Counted from the first letter of the stretch, positions 41,261-52,311 are shown. The stretch: 64,000 nt of DNA from Marinobacter similis (GCF_000830985.1 NZ_CP007151.1:2914001-2978000), one strand, 5' to 3'. Program-made: numbers and translations. The notes: a model not told the origin generated them from the letters alone.

Positions 41261-41998
41261 GCTGGACCTGATCCGGCCGGACTGGCCTGCGCCTGATCGG
41301 GTTCGGGCGGCCAGTACCACCCGGCTCGGCGGTGTCAGCCAGCCTCCGTGGCACTCGCTGAACTTGGCAGTCATGTGCAGGATGATCCGCAACACGTCAC
41401 CGTGAATCGAGGTCGGCTGGCCAGCGAATTGGCGCTTGAGCAGGGCGCCTTTGGCTGGCTGTCGCAGGTGCATGGCACTGAGATTGTGGCCTTGCCGGTT
41501 GATGGCATTCCGGAGGCGGATGCCTCCATCACGGCTCAGGCCGGGCAGGTGTGCGCCATCCTGACCGCCGACTGCCTGCCCGTGCTGCTCTGTGACCGAG
41601 CCGGTACGCAGGTGGCGGCTGCCCATGCCGGATGGCGTGGTCTATGTGCCGGAATTTTGGAACAGGTGGTGACTAGCTTCACCGCTCCATCAACCGAAAT
41701 CATTGCCTGGCTGGGTCCGGCCATTGGTCCCGCGCACTTCGAAGTGGGACCAGAAGTCCGGGACGCGTTCATGGCAGCCGACGATAGAGCCGCCGAGGCT
41801 TTTTCGACATCCGGTGCCCGCTCCGGGCATTTCGTGGCAGATATTTATTGCCTGGCCCGGCAGCGGCTTGAAAAGGCCGGTGTCACTGCCGTTTACGGCG
41901 GTAATCTATGCACCGTCTCTGATCCCCAGCGTTTCTACTCCTACCGCCGAGACGGCCAGACTGGTCGTATGGCAACCCTGGTCTGGCTCGAGCCCTGA
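41250..41998 (+). CDS. pgeF: Laccase-domain peptidoglycan editing factor PgeF/YfiH (one apparent frameshift)
   Basis: PgeF-family proteins remove misincorporated residues from peptidoglycan precursors; relatives act on purine nucleosides. The metal-site motifs [20 protein letters not shown] and AHAGWRGL are all present. The N-terminal part ([30 protein letters not shown]) starts at 41250 inside the end of rluD. The frame breaks near 41365, where one G restores [12 protein letters not shown] and gives about 249 residues. rluD-pgeF-clpB is a common order. Confidence 0.9.
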
Positions 41999-42058
41999 AA
42001 ACCCGTTGCCGGGGTTGGATGACCCCGGTCAACTTCTTGATGGCTTCGTGCCCCGGCC

Positions 42059-42088
42059 GCTTGAAGTCCCCACGCTTGCCCCTACATT
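42059..42088 (+). promoter_or_regulatory. Sigma-32 (heat-shock) type promoter for clpB
   Basis: GCTTGAA (42059-42065) and CCCCTACATT (42079-42088) match the sigma-32 -35 (CTTGAA) and -10 (CCCCATnT) elements closely, with 13 bases between them. They lie about 80 bases upstream of the clpB ATG, in a gap with no other gene. Heat-shock control is what is expected for clpB. Confidence 0.8.
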
Positions 42089-42167
42089 AAACTCAAAGCA
42101 GTGCGGAAGTTGGTCCAGCCCAGAGCTCGGCCGACATCCCGGACCTACGAATCGGGGAAAAGAACCT

Positions 42168-44743
42168 ATGAGAATCGATAAGCTGACCAGCCGGTTGCAG
42201 ACCGCCCTCGCGGATGCTCAATCGCTTGCGGTGGGCAAGGATCACAACTTTATTGAGCCAGTTCACCTGATGCAGGCGCTTCTGGATCAGGACGGCAGTG
42301 CCATACAGCCTTTGCTGAAGCAGGCCGGGGCAGAGCCCGGGCGTATTCGCCAGGCCATTGCCCGTGAGCTTGAGCATCTGCCGGAAGTTCAGGGCTCGGC
42401 CGGCGACGTCTCCATGTCCAACGACATGGGGCGCCTGTTCAACATTGCCGACAAGCTTGCCCAGAAGCGCAAGGACCAGTTCATTTCCAGCGAACTGATG
42501 CTGCTGGCGGCCCTGGAAGACCGCGGCACGCTGGGGCGGGTGCTGCGCGAGCAGGGCGTCGACAAGGCGGCCCTGGAGAAGGCCATTGATGAGGCCCGCG
42601 GCGGCGAAGCGGTGAACGACGCAGGCGCTGAGGAGAACCGGCAGGCACTGTCCAAGTACACCATTGATCTGACCGAACGTGCCGAGGAAGGCAAGCTGGA
42701 CCCGGTGATTGGTCGGGACGACGAGATTCGTCGCACGATTCAGGTGTTGCAGCGCCGGCGCAAGAACAACCCGGTGCTAATCGGTGAGCCTGGTGTGGGT
42801 AAGACCGCTATTGTTGAAGGTCTGGCCCAGCGCATCGTCAATGGCGAAGTGCCCGACGGCCTGAAAGATAAAAAAGTGCTGTCTCTCGATATGGGCGCCC
42901 TGATCGCCGGTGCCAAGTTCCGGGGTGAGTTCGAGGAGCGCCTGAAGGCGGTTCTGAATGAACTGTCCAAGCAAGAAGGGCAGATCATCCTGTTCATCGA
43001 TGAGATTCACACCATGGTTGGTGCCGGCAAGGCGGAAGGCTCCATGGACGCCGGCAATATGCTGAAACCGGCGTTGGCCCGCGGCGAGTTGCACTGTGTC
43101 GGTGCCACCACCCTGGATGAATACCGCGAGAATATCGAGAAGGATGCCGCGCTTGAACGCCGGTTCCAGAAGGTGTTGGTCAGTGAGCCCAGCGAGGAAG
43201 ACACCATTGCCATCCTGCGGGGACTGAAAGAGCGCTATGAGGTGCACCACGGGGTCGAGGTGACTGACGGTGCCATCATTGCTGCGGCCAAGCTGTCGCA
43301 TCGGTACATTGCTGATCGGCAGTTGCCGGACAAGGCCATTGATCTGGTGGATGAGGCTGCGAGCCAGATTCGCATGGAGATGGACTCCAAGCCCGAAGCC
43401 CTCGACCGCCTCGAGCGCCGGCTGATCCAGCTCAAGATCGAGCGGGAAGCGCTGAAAAAGGAAACCGACTCAGCCTCCAAGAAGCGGCTGGAAGAATTGT
43501 CCGGTGTCATTACCGGTGTCGAGCGCGAATACGCCGATCTGGAAGAAGTCTGGAACACCGAGAAGGCGGCCTTGCACGGCTCCCAGAAGATCAAGAGTCG
43601 GCTGGAACAGGCCCGCATTGATCTTGAAAACGCCCGCCGGGCCGGCGATCTGGGCAAGATGTCGGAGCTTCAGTATGGCCAGATTCCGGAGTTAGAGCGT
43701 CAGCTCGATATGGCTAGCCAGGCTGAGATGATGGAGATGAAACTGCTCCGTAACCGGGTAACCGACGAGGAGATCGCGGAGATTGTCTCCAAGTGGACCG
43801 GCATTCCGGTGTCGAAGATGCTGGAAGGCGAGCGCGACAAGCTGATGCGCATGGAAGAGGCGCTGCACGATCGCGTCATTGGCCAGGACGAGGCAGTGGA
43901 AGCAGTGTCCAACGCCGTGCGCCGTTCCCGGGCTGGACTGTCCGATCCCAATCGCCCGAACGGTTCGTTCCTGTTTTTGGGGCCCACCGGTGTCGGTAAG
44001 ACCGAGTTGTGCAAGTCGCTGGCGTCGTTCCTGTTCGATACCGAGGAAGCGATGGTCCGCATCGACATGTCGGAGTTCATGGAGAAGCACTCGGTGGCCC
44101 GGCTGATCGGTGCCCCTCCGGGGTATGTCGGCTATGAGGAAGGTGGCTATTTGACCGAAGCCGTCCGCCGTAGGCCCTATTCGGTCCTGCTGCTGGATGA
44201 GGTTGAGAAGGCCCACCCGGATGTCTTCAACATCCTGTTGCAGGTGTTGGAGGATGGCCGGCTGACCGACGGTCAGGGCCGTACGGTTGATTTCCGGAAC
44301 ACGGTTATCGTGATGACTTCAAACCTGGGTTCGGACATCATTCAGCAGAAAGCGGGTGAAGAAAATTACGAGGCCATGAAGGCGGCCGTGATGGAGGTGG
44401 TGGGCACCCATTTCCGCCCCGAGTTCATTAACCGGGTCGATGAGGTGGTGGTGTTCCATCCGCTGGCGGAGAACCAGATCCAGGGCATTGCCAAGATTCA
44501 GATCGAGCTCTTGGCAAGCGTCTGAAGGATCAGGAGATGAAGTTGGCGCTGGACGACGCCGCCATGGAGTTGCTGGCGGAGGTTGGCTACGATCCGGTCT
44601 ACGGCGCGCGGCCCCTGAAACGTGCCATCCAGCGGATGATCGAGAATCCGCTGGCACAGAAACTTTTGCGCGGAGATTTCGTGCCCGGGGATACAATCCT
44701 GGCCACGGTTCAGGATCACGAGCTGGTGTTTGCGAAGGCCTAA
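42168..44743 (+). CDS. clpB: ATP-dependent disaggregase ClpB (one apparent frameshift)
   Basis: ClpB pulls apart protein aggregates together with DnaK. Domain order: N domain (residues 1-150), first AAA+ (Walker A GEPGVGKT), a coiled-coil middle domain (about 400-520, rich in Glu, Lys and Arg), second AAA+ (Walker A GPTGVGKT, sensor loop [26 protein letters not shown]), and a C-terminal D2-small domain. The frame breaks near 44512. Adding one G restores [17 protein letters not shown] and the rest of the small domain, giving about 858 residues, normal for ClpB. Confidence 0.95.
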
Positions 44744-44751
44744 GCAGAGTA

Positions 44752-44785
44752 GGGACCGGATCGACGTTGATCCGGTCCCCGTTTT
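44752..44785 (+). terminator. Rho-independent terminator after clpB
   Basis: GGGACCGGATC (44752-44762) pairs perfectly with GATCCGGTCCC (44769-44779) around a six-base loop, followed by CGTTTTT. It lies nine bases after the clpB stop and separates it from the convergent DUF4124 gene. Confidence 0.93.
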
Positions 44786-44803
44786 TCTGATGTCAGCAGT
44801 CTC

Positions 44804-45265
44804 TTAGCCTTCTTCAGGCCCGCAGCTCTCGGTGACGATCTCTTCAAACTGAGTACGTTTCTGTGCGATTTCTTCCGGCGTTAAGTACCGTTGTTCGCCG
44901 TCTTCCTCAATCCGGATACGGGCATTTCGAGCCATTACGTCAAGATTGGCTTGTGCAGTGGAACAATTGGCTTCGCGCTGCTTCTGTCGAGCCTCCTCGG
45001 CAGCCGACTGACGTCGTTGCTCCGCAGCTTCCTGCTCCTGTTCTTCCAGTGCATTGACCCGTTCCGTCGGGCTTGGGCGGTTGGTCGAAGACGGCGAGGC
45101 GCTTCCCGACCGTACATTTACCTTTTCCGCTTGCGCGCCGTTCGGCTGGCGGTCACCAAAGTGAGTCACTCCGTTCTCGTCAGTCCATTTGTACACGGAA
45201 GCGCCCATCGAGACACTTGGTAATACGGCCAGTAACAAGCTCAGCGTCAGGATATTTTTATTCAT
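44804..45265 (-). CDS. DUF4124 domain exported protein
   Basis: The 153-residue protein has a signal peptide (MNKNILTLSLLLAVLPSVSMGAS) and directly after it the DUF4124 signature VYKWTDENGVTHFGDRQP, a short domain of unknown role in many proteobacterial envelope proteins. A Gln/Glu/Ala-rich, probably coiled-coil segment follows, then a C-terminal part with two cysteines (ANCSTAQANL, TESCGPEEG) that could form a disulfide. The start is set at 45265. It is a single gene, convergent with clpB. Confidence 0.85.
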   Translation of the reverse strand: MNKNILTLSLLLAVLPSVSMGASVYKWTDENGVTHFGDRQPNGAQAEKVNVRSGSASPSSTNRPSPTERVNALEEQEQEAAEQRRQSAAEEARQKQREANCSTAQANLDVMARNARIRIEEDGEQRYLTPEEIAQKRTQFEEIVTESCGPEEG

Positions 45266-45800
45266 GAGTCCACTCATCATAGGTTTACTGCACCCGGTGC
45301 AGATCAAAATCTGTGTGCCCGGATTCATCTCGGTGCTAGTACGTATTCAAGGACATCATGCCACCGGTGTCAGCATTTTTCTTCCATTTGGTTCAAAACT
45401 CCGCAAGACAATGTCGCCCGGCGTCTTTTTTGGGGTGCGATCAGGGTGCGATGGAGGGGCAATAAAGGCGTGACGGCTATTGACAGGGAGTTTCCCGCTG
45501 TCAGAATTACCGATTGCCTGAGGACTGGGGTCAATACGGCAGGCAATCCCGAGCGAGTAACCCCCGTTAATCACCACACTGAACGCACCGCGCCGTCGTC
45601 GCGGGATGGTTGTTGCTTACTTGCAACCCGTTGATTGGCCGTTCTCCGCAACCCTCAGGAGGGCGGCTGGCCATGAGACAACCTCTTATTAAGGTGTGGA
45701 GGAGCAGCCGGTTCCGCTTTCACAAGAAGCAGGGAAACCGTGAATCCAGGCAACCGGGTGTACCCCGGCTCATTCACTCGTAGGAAGAGGGTAGAAAATC
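45266..45800 (+). other. Long leader/intergenic region upstream of ilvB, with a possible 36-codon leader ORF
   Basis: This 535-base stretch holds no recognisable gene. Inside it, 45673-45783 is an open frame of 36 codons (MRQPLIKVWRSS...RLIHS) preceded by AGGAGG ten bases upstream; its stop lies 17 bases before the ilvB GTG. The ORF is not rich in Ile, Val or Leu, so classic attenuation is not supported. A short CCGGG/CCCGG hairpin near 45760 lacks a T run. A regulatory leader is likely from the length alone; the ORF itself is weakly supported. Confidence 0.35.
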
Positions 45801-47519
45801 GTGGAGTTATTGTCTGGCGCCGACATGCTCATTCGTTCCTTGCAAGATGAAGGGATCGAATACGTTTACGGCTATCCGGGTGGTGCAGCCCTTCATATAT
45901 ATGACGCGCTGTTCAGGCAGGACAAGGTCAAACATATTCTGGTCAGGCATGAGCAGGCTGCGGTCCATATGGCCGACGGCTACGCCCGTGCGACCGGAAA
46001 ACCAGGTACCGTACTGGTGACCTCGGGTCCTGGAGCCACCAACACCATTACTGGCATTGCCACCGCCTTCATGGATTCCATCCCCATGGTGGTGCTGTGC
46101 GGTCAGGTTGCGTCCACACTGATTGGCGAGGATGCCTTCCAGGAAACCGACATGATCGGTGTTTCCCGCCCGGTGGTTAAACACAACCTCAGCGTTCGTC
46201 ACCCGGAAGACATTCCCGAGGTGATCCGCAAGGCCTATTACATTGCCGCCACAGGCCGCCCCGGCCCGGTTGTGGTTGATATCCCCAAGGATATGACCAC
46301 GCCGAACGAGCGTTACGAGTATTCGTACCCCAAAAAGGTCAAGCTGCGCTCCTACAACCCGGCCATTCGCGGCCACGCCGGTCAGATCAAGAAAGCGGTC
46401 GACATGATGCTGGCGGCCCGCCGTCCGATCATTTATGCCGGTGGCGGTGTTATTCTGGGTAAGGCCTCTGAGCAGCTGACCGAACTGGTTCGCACTCTTG
46501 GTTACCCGATCACCAACACGCTCATGGGTATCGGCTGTTATCCGGCCAGCGACAAGCAGCACCTTGGCTGGCTGGGCATGCACGGCACTTACGAAGCCAA
46601 CATGGCGATGCACCACTCGGATCTGATTCTCTGTGTCGGGGCGCGGTTTGATGACCGGGTCACCAACGCCACCGAGAAGTTCTGTCCGGGCGCCCGCATC
46701 ATTCACATCGATATCGATCCGGCGTCCATCTCCAAGACTGTGGATGCTGACGTTCCCATCGTGGGGCCGGTTGATGCGGTGCTGAAAGAAATGCAGGCGC
46801 TGGTGAAAGAAAGTAAGGAAAAGCCGGACGCGGATGCGATCGCTGCCTGGTGGAAGCAGATCGACGAGTGGCGCGCCTTCCACGGCATGCGTTACGAAAC
46901 CAGCGACGATGTGATCAAGCCCCAGGAAGTCATCGAGATGCTGTGCAGGCTCACCAACGGTGAAGCCTTCGTGACCTCCGATGTGGGGCAGCACCAGATG
47001 TTTGCGGCCCAGTACTACAAGTTCGACAAACCCAATCGCTGGATCAACTCCGGTGGCTTGGGCACCATGGGCTTCGGTTTGCCTGCGGCGATGGGCGTCA
47101 AGCTGACGCACCCGGACGATGAAGTGCTGTGCATCACCGGTGAAGGCAGTATCCAGATGAATATTCAGGAGCTGTCCACCTGTAAGCAGTACAACCTTCC
47201 GGTGAAGATCATCAACCTCAACAACCAGGCCCTGGGCATGGTCAAGCAGTGGCAGGACATGAACTACGAGTCCCGTCACTCGCAGTCCTACATGGAGTCG
47301 CTGCCGGACTTTACCAAGCTGGCAGAGGCGTATGGCCATAAGGGCATGGTGATCGACAAGAAGGCCGATCTGGAAACCAAGCTGAAAGAAGTGTTGGCGA
47401 TGAAAGACGAGCTGGTGTTTGTCGACATCTACGTTGATCGCTTTGAGCACGTCTATCCGATGCAAGTAGCCCGCGGTTCTATGAAGGACATGTGGCTCAG
47501 CAAAACGGAGAGGGTGTAA
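45801..47519 (+). CDS. ilvB: Acetolactate synthase large subunit
   Basis: This ThDP- and FAD-dependent enzyme condenses pyruvate with pyruvate or 2-ketobutyrate in valine/leucine and isoleucine synthesis. The 572-residue protein starts at a GTG ([14 protein letters not shown]), with GAGGG nine bases upstream. It shows [15 protein letters not shown], the catalytic-Glu region [15 protein letters not shown], and the ThDP-binding motif [24 protein letters not shown]. The frame is intact. It forms an operon with ilvH and ilvC. Confidence 0.96.
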   Translation: MELLSGADMLIRSLQDEGIEYVYGYPGGAALHIYDALFRQDKVKHILVRHEQAAVHMADGYARATGKPGTVLVTSGPGATNTITGIATAFMDSIPMVVLCGQVASTLIGEDAFQETDMIGVSRPVVKHNLSVRHPEDIPEVIRKAYYIAATGRPGPVVVDIPKDMTTPNERYEYSYPKKVKLRSYNPAIRGHAGQIKKAVDMMLAARRPIIYAGGGVILGKASEQLTELVRTLGYPITNTLMGIGCYPASDKQHLGWLGMHGTYEANMAMHHSDLILCVGARFDDRVTNATEKFCPGARIIHIDIDPASISKTVDADVPIVGPVDAVLKEMQALVKESKEKPDADAIAAWWKQIDEWRAFHGMRYETSDDVIKPQEVIEMLCRLTNGEAFVTSDVGQHQMFAAQYYKFDKPNRWINSGGLGTMGFGLPAAMGVKLTHPDDEVLCITGEGSIQMNIQELSTCKQYNLPVKIINLNNQALGMVKQWQDMNYESRHSQSYMESLPDFTKLAEAYGHKGMVIDKKADLETKLKEVLAMKDELVFVDIYVDRFEHVYPMQVARGSMKDMWLSKTERV

Positions 47520-47521
47520 TC

Positions 47522-48012
47522 ATGCGTCGAATCATTCTGTTTTGCTTGAAAACGAACCGGGTGCATTGTCCCGCGTTGTTGGCCTGTTCTCCCAGCGGAA
47601 CTACAACATCGAAACGCTGACTGTGGCGCCCACCGAAGACGAGACCCTGTCCCGTCTGACCGTGACCACTACCGGGTCGGACAAGGTCATCGAGCAGATC
47701 ACCAAGCAGCTCAACAAACTGATTGAAGTGGTCAAGCTGGTGGACCTGACTGAAGGCTCCCACATCGAGCGCGAACTGATGTTGGTCAAGCTGAAGGCCA
47801 CCGGTTCCCAGCGGGCTGAGATCAAGCGTACCGTGGACATCTTCCGGGGCCAGATTGTTGACGTCACCAGTTCGGTTTATACCGTTCAGCTGGCGGGCGA
47901 CAGCGAGAAGCTCGACGGATTTATCCAGGCGGTTGGCACCTCCGGTGTCCTCGAAGTGGTGCGTACCGGTGTCTCCGGCATTGCCCGCGGCGAAAAGGTT
48001 CTCAGCCTGTAA
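47522..48012 (+). CDS. ilvH: Acetolactate synthase small (regulatory) subunit (one apparent frameshift)
   Basis: The small subunit activates the catalytic subunit and gives feedback control by valine through its ACT domain. The start is the ATG at 47522, just after the ilvB stop. The frame breaks near 47535: one added T restores [24 protein letters not shown], the highly conserved ACT N-terminus. The rest (NIETLTVAPTEDETLSRLT; C-terminal domain with RELMLVKL) is intact. The restored length is 163 residues, normal for IlvH. Confidence 0.94.
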
Positions 48013-48032
48013 CGGCTATTGATACGAATTGA

Positions 48033-49092
<1,060 letters not shown>

Positions 49093-49119
49093 TCGGGTTT
49101 CTGACTAGTTCTTGAGAAG

Positions 49120-49143
49120 CGCGGCCCGGGTGGCCGCGTTTTT
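49120..49143 (+). terminator. Rho-independent terminator after ilvC
   Basis: CGCGGCC (49120-49126) and GGCCGCG (49132-49138) form a perfect stem with a five-base loop, followed by TTTTT. It ends the ilvBHC transcript 28 bases after the ilvC stop. Confidence 0.92.
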
Positions 49144-49182
49144 CGTATATACTCCGCCCAAACGCTTTCCGGAGTAATGGGA

Positions 49183-50034
49183 ATGACTGACGAAAGAAAG
49201 AATGCCGAAACCGACGCCCAGCACGTGTCGTCGGAGCAAAAGCACGAACAGGTTTCCGAGTATGAAGTGGAAGCCGGTGAAGTGGTTGAAGAGGAGCTGG
49301 TAGAGGGAGCCCCGGTTCGCCGCAAGGGCATCTACCTTCTGCCGAATGCACTCACGACAGCGTCCCTGTTTTCGGGTTTTTACGCCATCGTGTCTGCGGC
49401 CAATGGCATGTTCGATAACGCGGCTATCGCGATTTTCGTGTCCATGATTCTCGACGGTCTCGATGGCCGCGTCGCCCGCATGACCAATACCCAAAGCAAG
49501 TTTGGTGAAGAGTATGACTCTTTGGCCGACATGGTGGCATTTGGTGTGGCACCCGGTTTGGTGGCGTTTTTCTGGTCCCTTAATGGTCTGGGGAAAGTAG
49601 GCTGGGCAATAACCTTTATCTATGTGGCCGGTGCTGCCCTTCGCTTGGCACGCTTCAACACCCAGATTGGCTCCGTCGACAAGAAGTTCTTTGTCGGCCT
49701 GGCGAGCCCCGCCGCGGCCGCCTGTGTGGCTGGTCTGGTGTGGTGTTTCCACGAATTCGAACCGTCTTCCTGGCTGACGCTGCTGACAATTATTGTGGTA
49801 GGTGGTACCGGCGTGATGATGGTCAGCAACATCCTGTACCGCAGCTTCAAAGATCTCGATATGCGTGGACGGGTGCCATTTGCGGCAATCCTGCTCGTGG
49901 TTCTGATCTTTGTCGTGATCGCGCTTGATCCAGCGACCGTACTATTTACCGGGTTCTTGTTGTATGCCCTGTCAGGTCCGGTGCGGGCGCTGTTCAGAGG
50001 CAAACCCAAGCGTGGTGCGGAGGAGTCTGCGTAA
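49183..50034 (+). CDS. pssA: CDP-diacylglycerol-serine O-phosphatidyltransferase
   Basis: PssA makes phosphatidylserine, the precursor of phosphatidylethanolamine, in the inner membrane. The CDP-alcohol phosphotransferase motif is complete: DGLDGRVARMTNTQSKFG followed by EEYDSLADM. The 283-residue protein has an acidic N-terminal tail of about 45 residues and some seven hydrophobic segments, the type II PssA layout. I chose the ATG at 49183, eight bases after GGAG; an ATG at 49177 is too close to that site. ilvC-pssA-msrP is the Pseudomonas order. Confidence 0.94.
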   Translation: MTDERKNAETDAQHVSSEQKHEQVSEYEVEAGEVVEEELVEGAPVRRKGIYLLPNALTTASLFSGFYAIVSAANGMFDNAAIAIFVSMILDGLDGRVARMTNTQSKFGEEYDSLADMVAFGVAPGLVAFFWSLNGLGKVGWAITFIYVAGAALRLARFNTQIGSVDKKFFVGLASPAAAACVAGLVWCFHEFEPSSWLTLLTIIVVGGTGVMMVSNILYRSFKDLDMRGRVPFAAILLVVLIFVVIALDPATVLFTGFLLYALSGPVRALFRGKPKRGAEESA

Positions 50035-50043
50035 GGTAATGAG

Positions 50044-50066
50044 TCCCGGGCTTCTGTGGCCCGGGA
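50044..50066 (+). terminator. Hairpin after pssA
   Basis: TCCCGGGC (50044-50051) pairs perfectly with GCCCGGGA (50059-50066) around a seven-base loop, ten bases after the pssA stop. There is no T run after it, so it may only stabilise or attenuate the transcript. Confidence 0.45.
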
Positions 50067-50135
50067 ATTAAATGCGGAACCTCCGGTCAACCTTACCAGC
50101 GCCCGATGCCCGGGCGACTTGAGCGGAGAGTTTCG

Positions 50136-51110
50136 ATGTTGATTAAGAGTCGCCCCTCCTGGGCACTGTCCCACCGCCACGTTACCCCCGAACACATCTA
50201 TCTGAACCGTCGCCGATTCATGTCCGGTGTTGCCGCTGGCGCTGCGGGCCTCGCTATGCCCGGGTTACTGTCTGCAGCGGCGGCCCCGGTTCAGGGCGAG
50301 CCGCTCGATTTCACTCGTGCGCCCCAGTTCTCCACCGGGGAAGAAAAAACTCCGTTCAAAGACGTTATCCGCTACAACAACTTCTATGAGTTCGGGACCG
50401 GAAAGGACGACCCGGCCAAGTATGCCGAGTCCATGTCGGTTGATCCCTGGTCCGTGATTGTGGATGGCGAGTGTGGCAAGCCGGGTACCTATGCCCTCGA
50501 AGACCTGCTTCGGCCCCATGACTATGAGGAGCGGGTATACCGGTTACGGTGCGTAGAAGCCTGGTCCATGGTGATTCCCTGGGTCGGGGTACCGCTTGCC
50601 GATGTAGTGAAGCGGCTGGAGCCGACGTCCAAAGCCAAGTATGTCTATTTTGAAACCCTGGAGGACCCGGAGCAGATGCGAGGACAGCAGTCGATATTCA
50701 GCACCATCGATTGGCCGTATCGGGAAGGGTTGCGAATGGATGAGGCCATGAACGAATTGGCGTTTCTGGCTGTCGGCCTCTATGGCAAGGCTCTACCTAA
50801 ACAAAATGGTGCGCCGATTCGATTGGTATTGCCCTGGAAATACGGGTTCAAGAGTATCAAGTCCATTGTCAGGATTCGTTTTCAGGAAACGCGGCCGAAG
50901 ACCACGTGGGAGCGAATTGCTCCCAGTGAGTATGGCTTCTACGCCAATGTGAATCCTGAGGTCGACCACCCGCGCTGGAGTCAGAAGCGCGAGCGTCGAC
51001 TGCCATCGGGGTTGTTGTCACCAAACTGGATCGAGACTGAAAAGTTCAATGGTTATGGTGAGCAGGTCGCTGGCCTCTATAAGGGCATGGACTTGCGGAA
51101 GTTCTATTAA
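50136..51110 (+). CDS. msrP: Protein-methionine-sulfoxide reductase catalytic subunit MsrP (YedY)
   Basis: MsrP is a periplasmic molybdenum enzyme that repairs oxidised methionines. A Tat signal is present ([21 protein letters not shown]), which fits export with the folded cofactor. The molybdenum-ligating cysteine is C139 in [20 protein letters not shown]. The 324-residue length is normal with the start at 50136, preceded by GGAGAG. The stop shares a base with the msrQ start, coupling the two subunits. Confidence 0.96.
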   Translation: MLIKSRPSWALSHRHVTPEHIYLNRRRFMSGVAAGAAGLAMPGLLSAAAAPVQGEPLDFTRAPQFSTGEEKTPFKDVIRYNNFYEFGTGKDDPAKYAESMSVDPWSVIVDGECGKPGTYALEDLLRPHDYEERVYRLRCVEAWSMVIPWVGVPLADVVKRLEPTSKAKYVYFETLEDPEQMRGQQSIFSTIDWPYREGLRMDEAMNELAFLAVGLYGKALPKQNGAPIRLVLPWKYGFKSIKSIVRIRFQETRPKTTWERIAPSEYGFYANVNPEVDHPRWSQKRERRLPSGLLSPNWIETEKFNGYGEQVAGLYKGMDLRKFY

Positions 51111-51750
51111 TGCCGGGAATGCTCGGTATTGAGTGGCGCCGAAGTGCGGGGGTGCTGCTAGGGTTCCGCTGGCTGGTGGCGGTGCTGGCATCTTTGCCTC
51201 TTATGTTGTTGGTTGGGGATATGTCAGTGGAGCCGTGGGACCGGATCCCGGCCAGATCATTACCGAGGCGCTTGGCCTTGCCGCCTTCCAGCTGCTGTTA
51301 GCAACTTTGGCGATGACTCCGCTCCGGCGCTGGACCGGTTGGGGCGGTTGGCTACGGGTCCGGCGCATGCTCGGTCTGTTTGCCTTCTTCTATGCGGTGC
51401 TCCATGTTCTGGCTTTTCTGCAATTCATTCTTGGTTGGTCGGATTTGTGGGCCACCTTTACCAAGCGGCCTTACATCATTGCCGGCGCGGTGGCATTTCT
51501 GTGTCTTGTGCCGCTGGCTGTAACGTCGCCTGTGAGTGCGATGCGCAGGTTGGGTCCTTATTGGAAGCGTTTGCACAAGTTGATTTATCTGGCTGTGGGT
51601 GTTGCCTGGGTCCATTTCCTATGGCAAGCAAGAAGTGATCTGGGTGAAATGGTGATGTACGGTCTGTTATTGGCGATTCTGTTAGGGGTGCGAGCTATTG
51701 GTCAGGCTGGTCCAGTCTGGTCCCTCTTAAAAAGGGCTGATATTGGTTGA
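51110..51750 (+). CDS. msrQ: Heme-binding membrane subunit MsrQ (YedZ; one apparent frameshift)
   Basis: MsrQ is the inner membrane b-type heme protein that passes electrons to MsrP. About six hydrophobic segments are visible, with the FRD-domain pattern MTPLRRWTGW, RRMLGLFAFFYAVLHVLAF and YWKRLHKLIYLAVGVAWVHF, which contains candidate heme-ligand histidines. The frame breaks near 51239; one G restores VEPWGPDPGQIITEALGLAA and about 213 residues. In Pseudomonas an rRNA operon follows this gene; here only an rRNA-like promoter does. Confidence 0.9.
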
Positions 51751-51829
51751 ATACTGCTCAAGTTGTGCGCTTGTTAACCTGCCTCATGCGTGGAAACCCG
51801 TAGTTTTGGAATTTTCTTCCCAAAGCGCG

Positions 51830-51857
51830 TTGACAGTTTTCCTGACGCCTGTAAAAT
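51830..51857 (+). promoter_or_regulatory. Strong rRNA-type promoter with no rRNA genes downstream
   Basis: TTGACA (51830-51835), a 16-base spacer and TAAAAT (51852-51857) are followed by a GC-rich discriminator (GCGCACC) and preceded by an A/T-rich stretch, the layout of gammaproteobacterial rrn P1 promoters. It points at 51858 onward, where only about 40 bases of leader-like sequence come before the truncated cupredoxin gene on the opposite strand. Confidence 0.7.
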
Positions 51858-51895
51858 GCGCACCACTTCTGAGGGACAAGCCACTGACACAGCGG

Positions 51896-52111
51896 CTACC
51901 GAGGGGTTTCACCCGGCTTTACACTGATTTCTTCGGGTTCGTAGTAGTTGTCGTACATCTCGACAGTTATGGTTCGGCTGGCCTCCGACGCTTTGCCAGG
52001 TTCACCGCTTGTAGCGCCGTGCCCGTGGCCACCATCATGGGCGCCAGCCGCAAACGCTGTTGCCGACATTGAAAGCGCCATACCCGCTACGAATAGTTTT
52101 GATGCATTCAT
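51896..52111 (-). pseudogene. 3'-truncated cupredoxin (copper-binding) gene
   Basis: The first 71 residues are an exported cupredoxin-like protein: a signal peptide (MNASKLFVAGMALSMSATAFAAG), a His/Gly-rich segment (AHDGGHGHG) and the first strands of the fold, ending EPEEISVKPGET. A cupredoxin normally continues for about another 80 residues with the copper ligands. Instead the sequence turns into PR-stop and then the rRNA-type leader. No single-base change extends it into a cupredoxin. It looks cut by a rearrangement or by an assembly join. It diverges from the two-component genes at 52312, whose operators lie between. Confidence 0.8.
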
Positions 52112-52207
52112 CTTTTTATCCTCTGTAAAATAAAACTCGCGAAAACACTGCTGGATTGAGCCCCAATCTTGAGCAATGTCCAGAATCGGTTGTTACCTTC
52201 TCTCACT

Positions 52208-52264
52208 AACCTGAATTCTTTCTGAAAAACTCGAACTATTTTCCGTTCAGGCTGAATTCAGGTT
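52208..52264. promoter_or_regulatory. Facing pairs of 11-bp-spaced direct repeats (OmpR-type operators)
   Basis: CTGAA occurs at 52211 and again at 52222, an 11-bp step. Its complement TTCAG occurs at 52246 and 52257, also an 11-bp step. The outer ends form a perfect 11-bp inverted repeat, AACCTGAATTC (52208-52218) and GAATTCAGGTT (52254-52264). OmpR-family dimers bind tandem half sites one helical turn apart, so this fits two dimers, one per divergent promoter, just upstream of a response regulator of that family. Confidence 0.8.
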
Positions 52265-52311
52265 AATCAGTCACACTTTCGACCGCGGACCATACAGAGA
52301 AGGAAAAACTC

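Noticed and set aside
45478..45800. Attenuator terminator in the ilvB leader
   Set aside because: The one clear hairpin (CCGGG-tgtac-CCCGG) has no T run and the short ORF is not rich in branched-chain codons.
45807..47465. 552-codon open frame on the minus strand
   Set aside because: It is antisense to the intact ilvB gene and has no recognisable domain.
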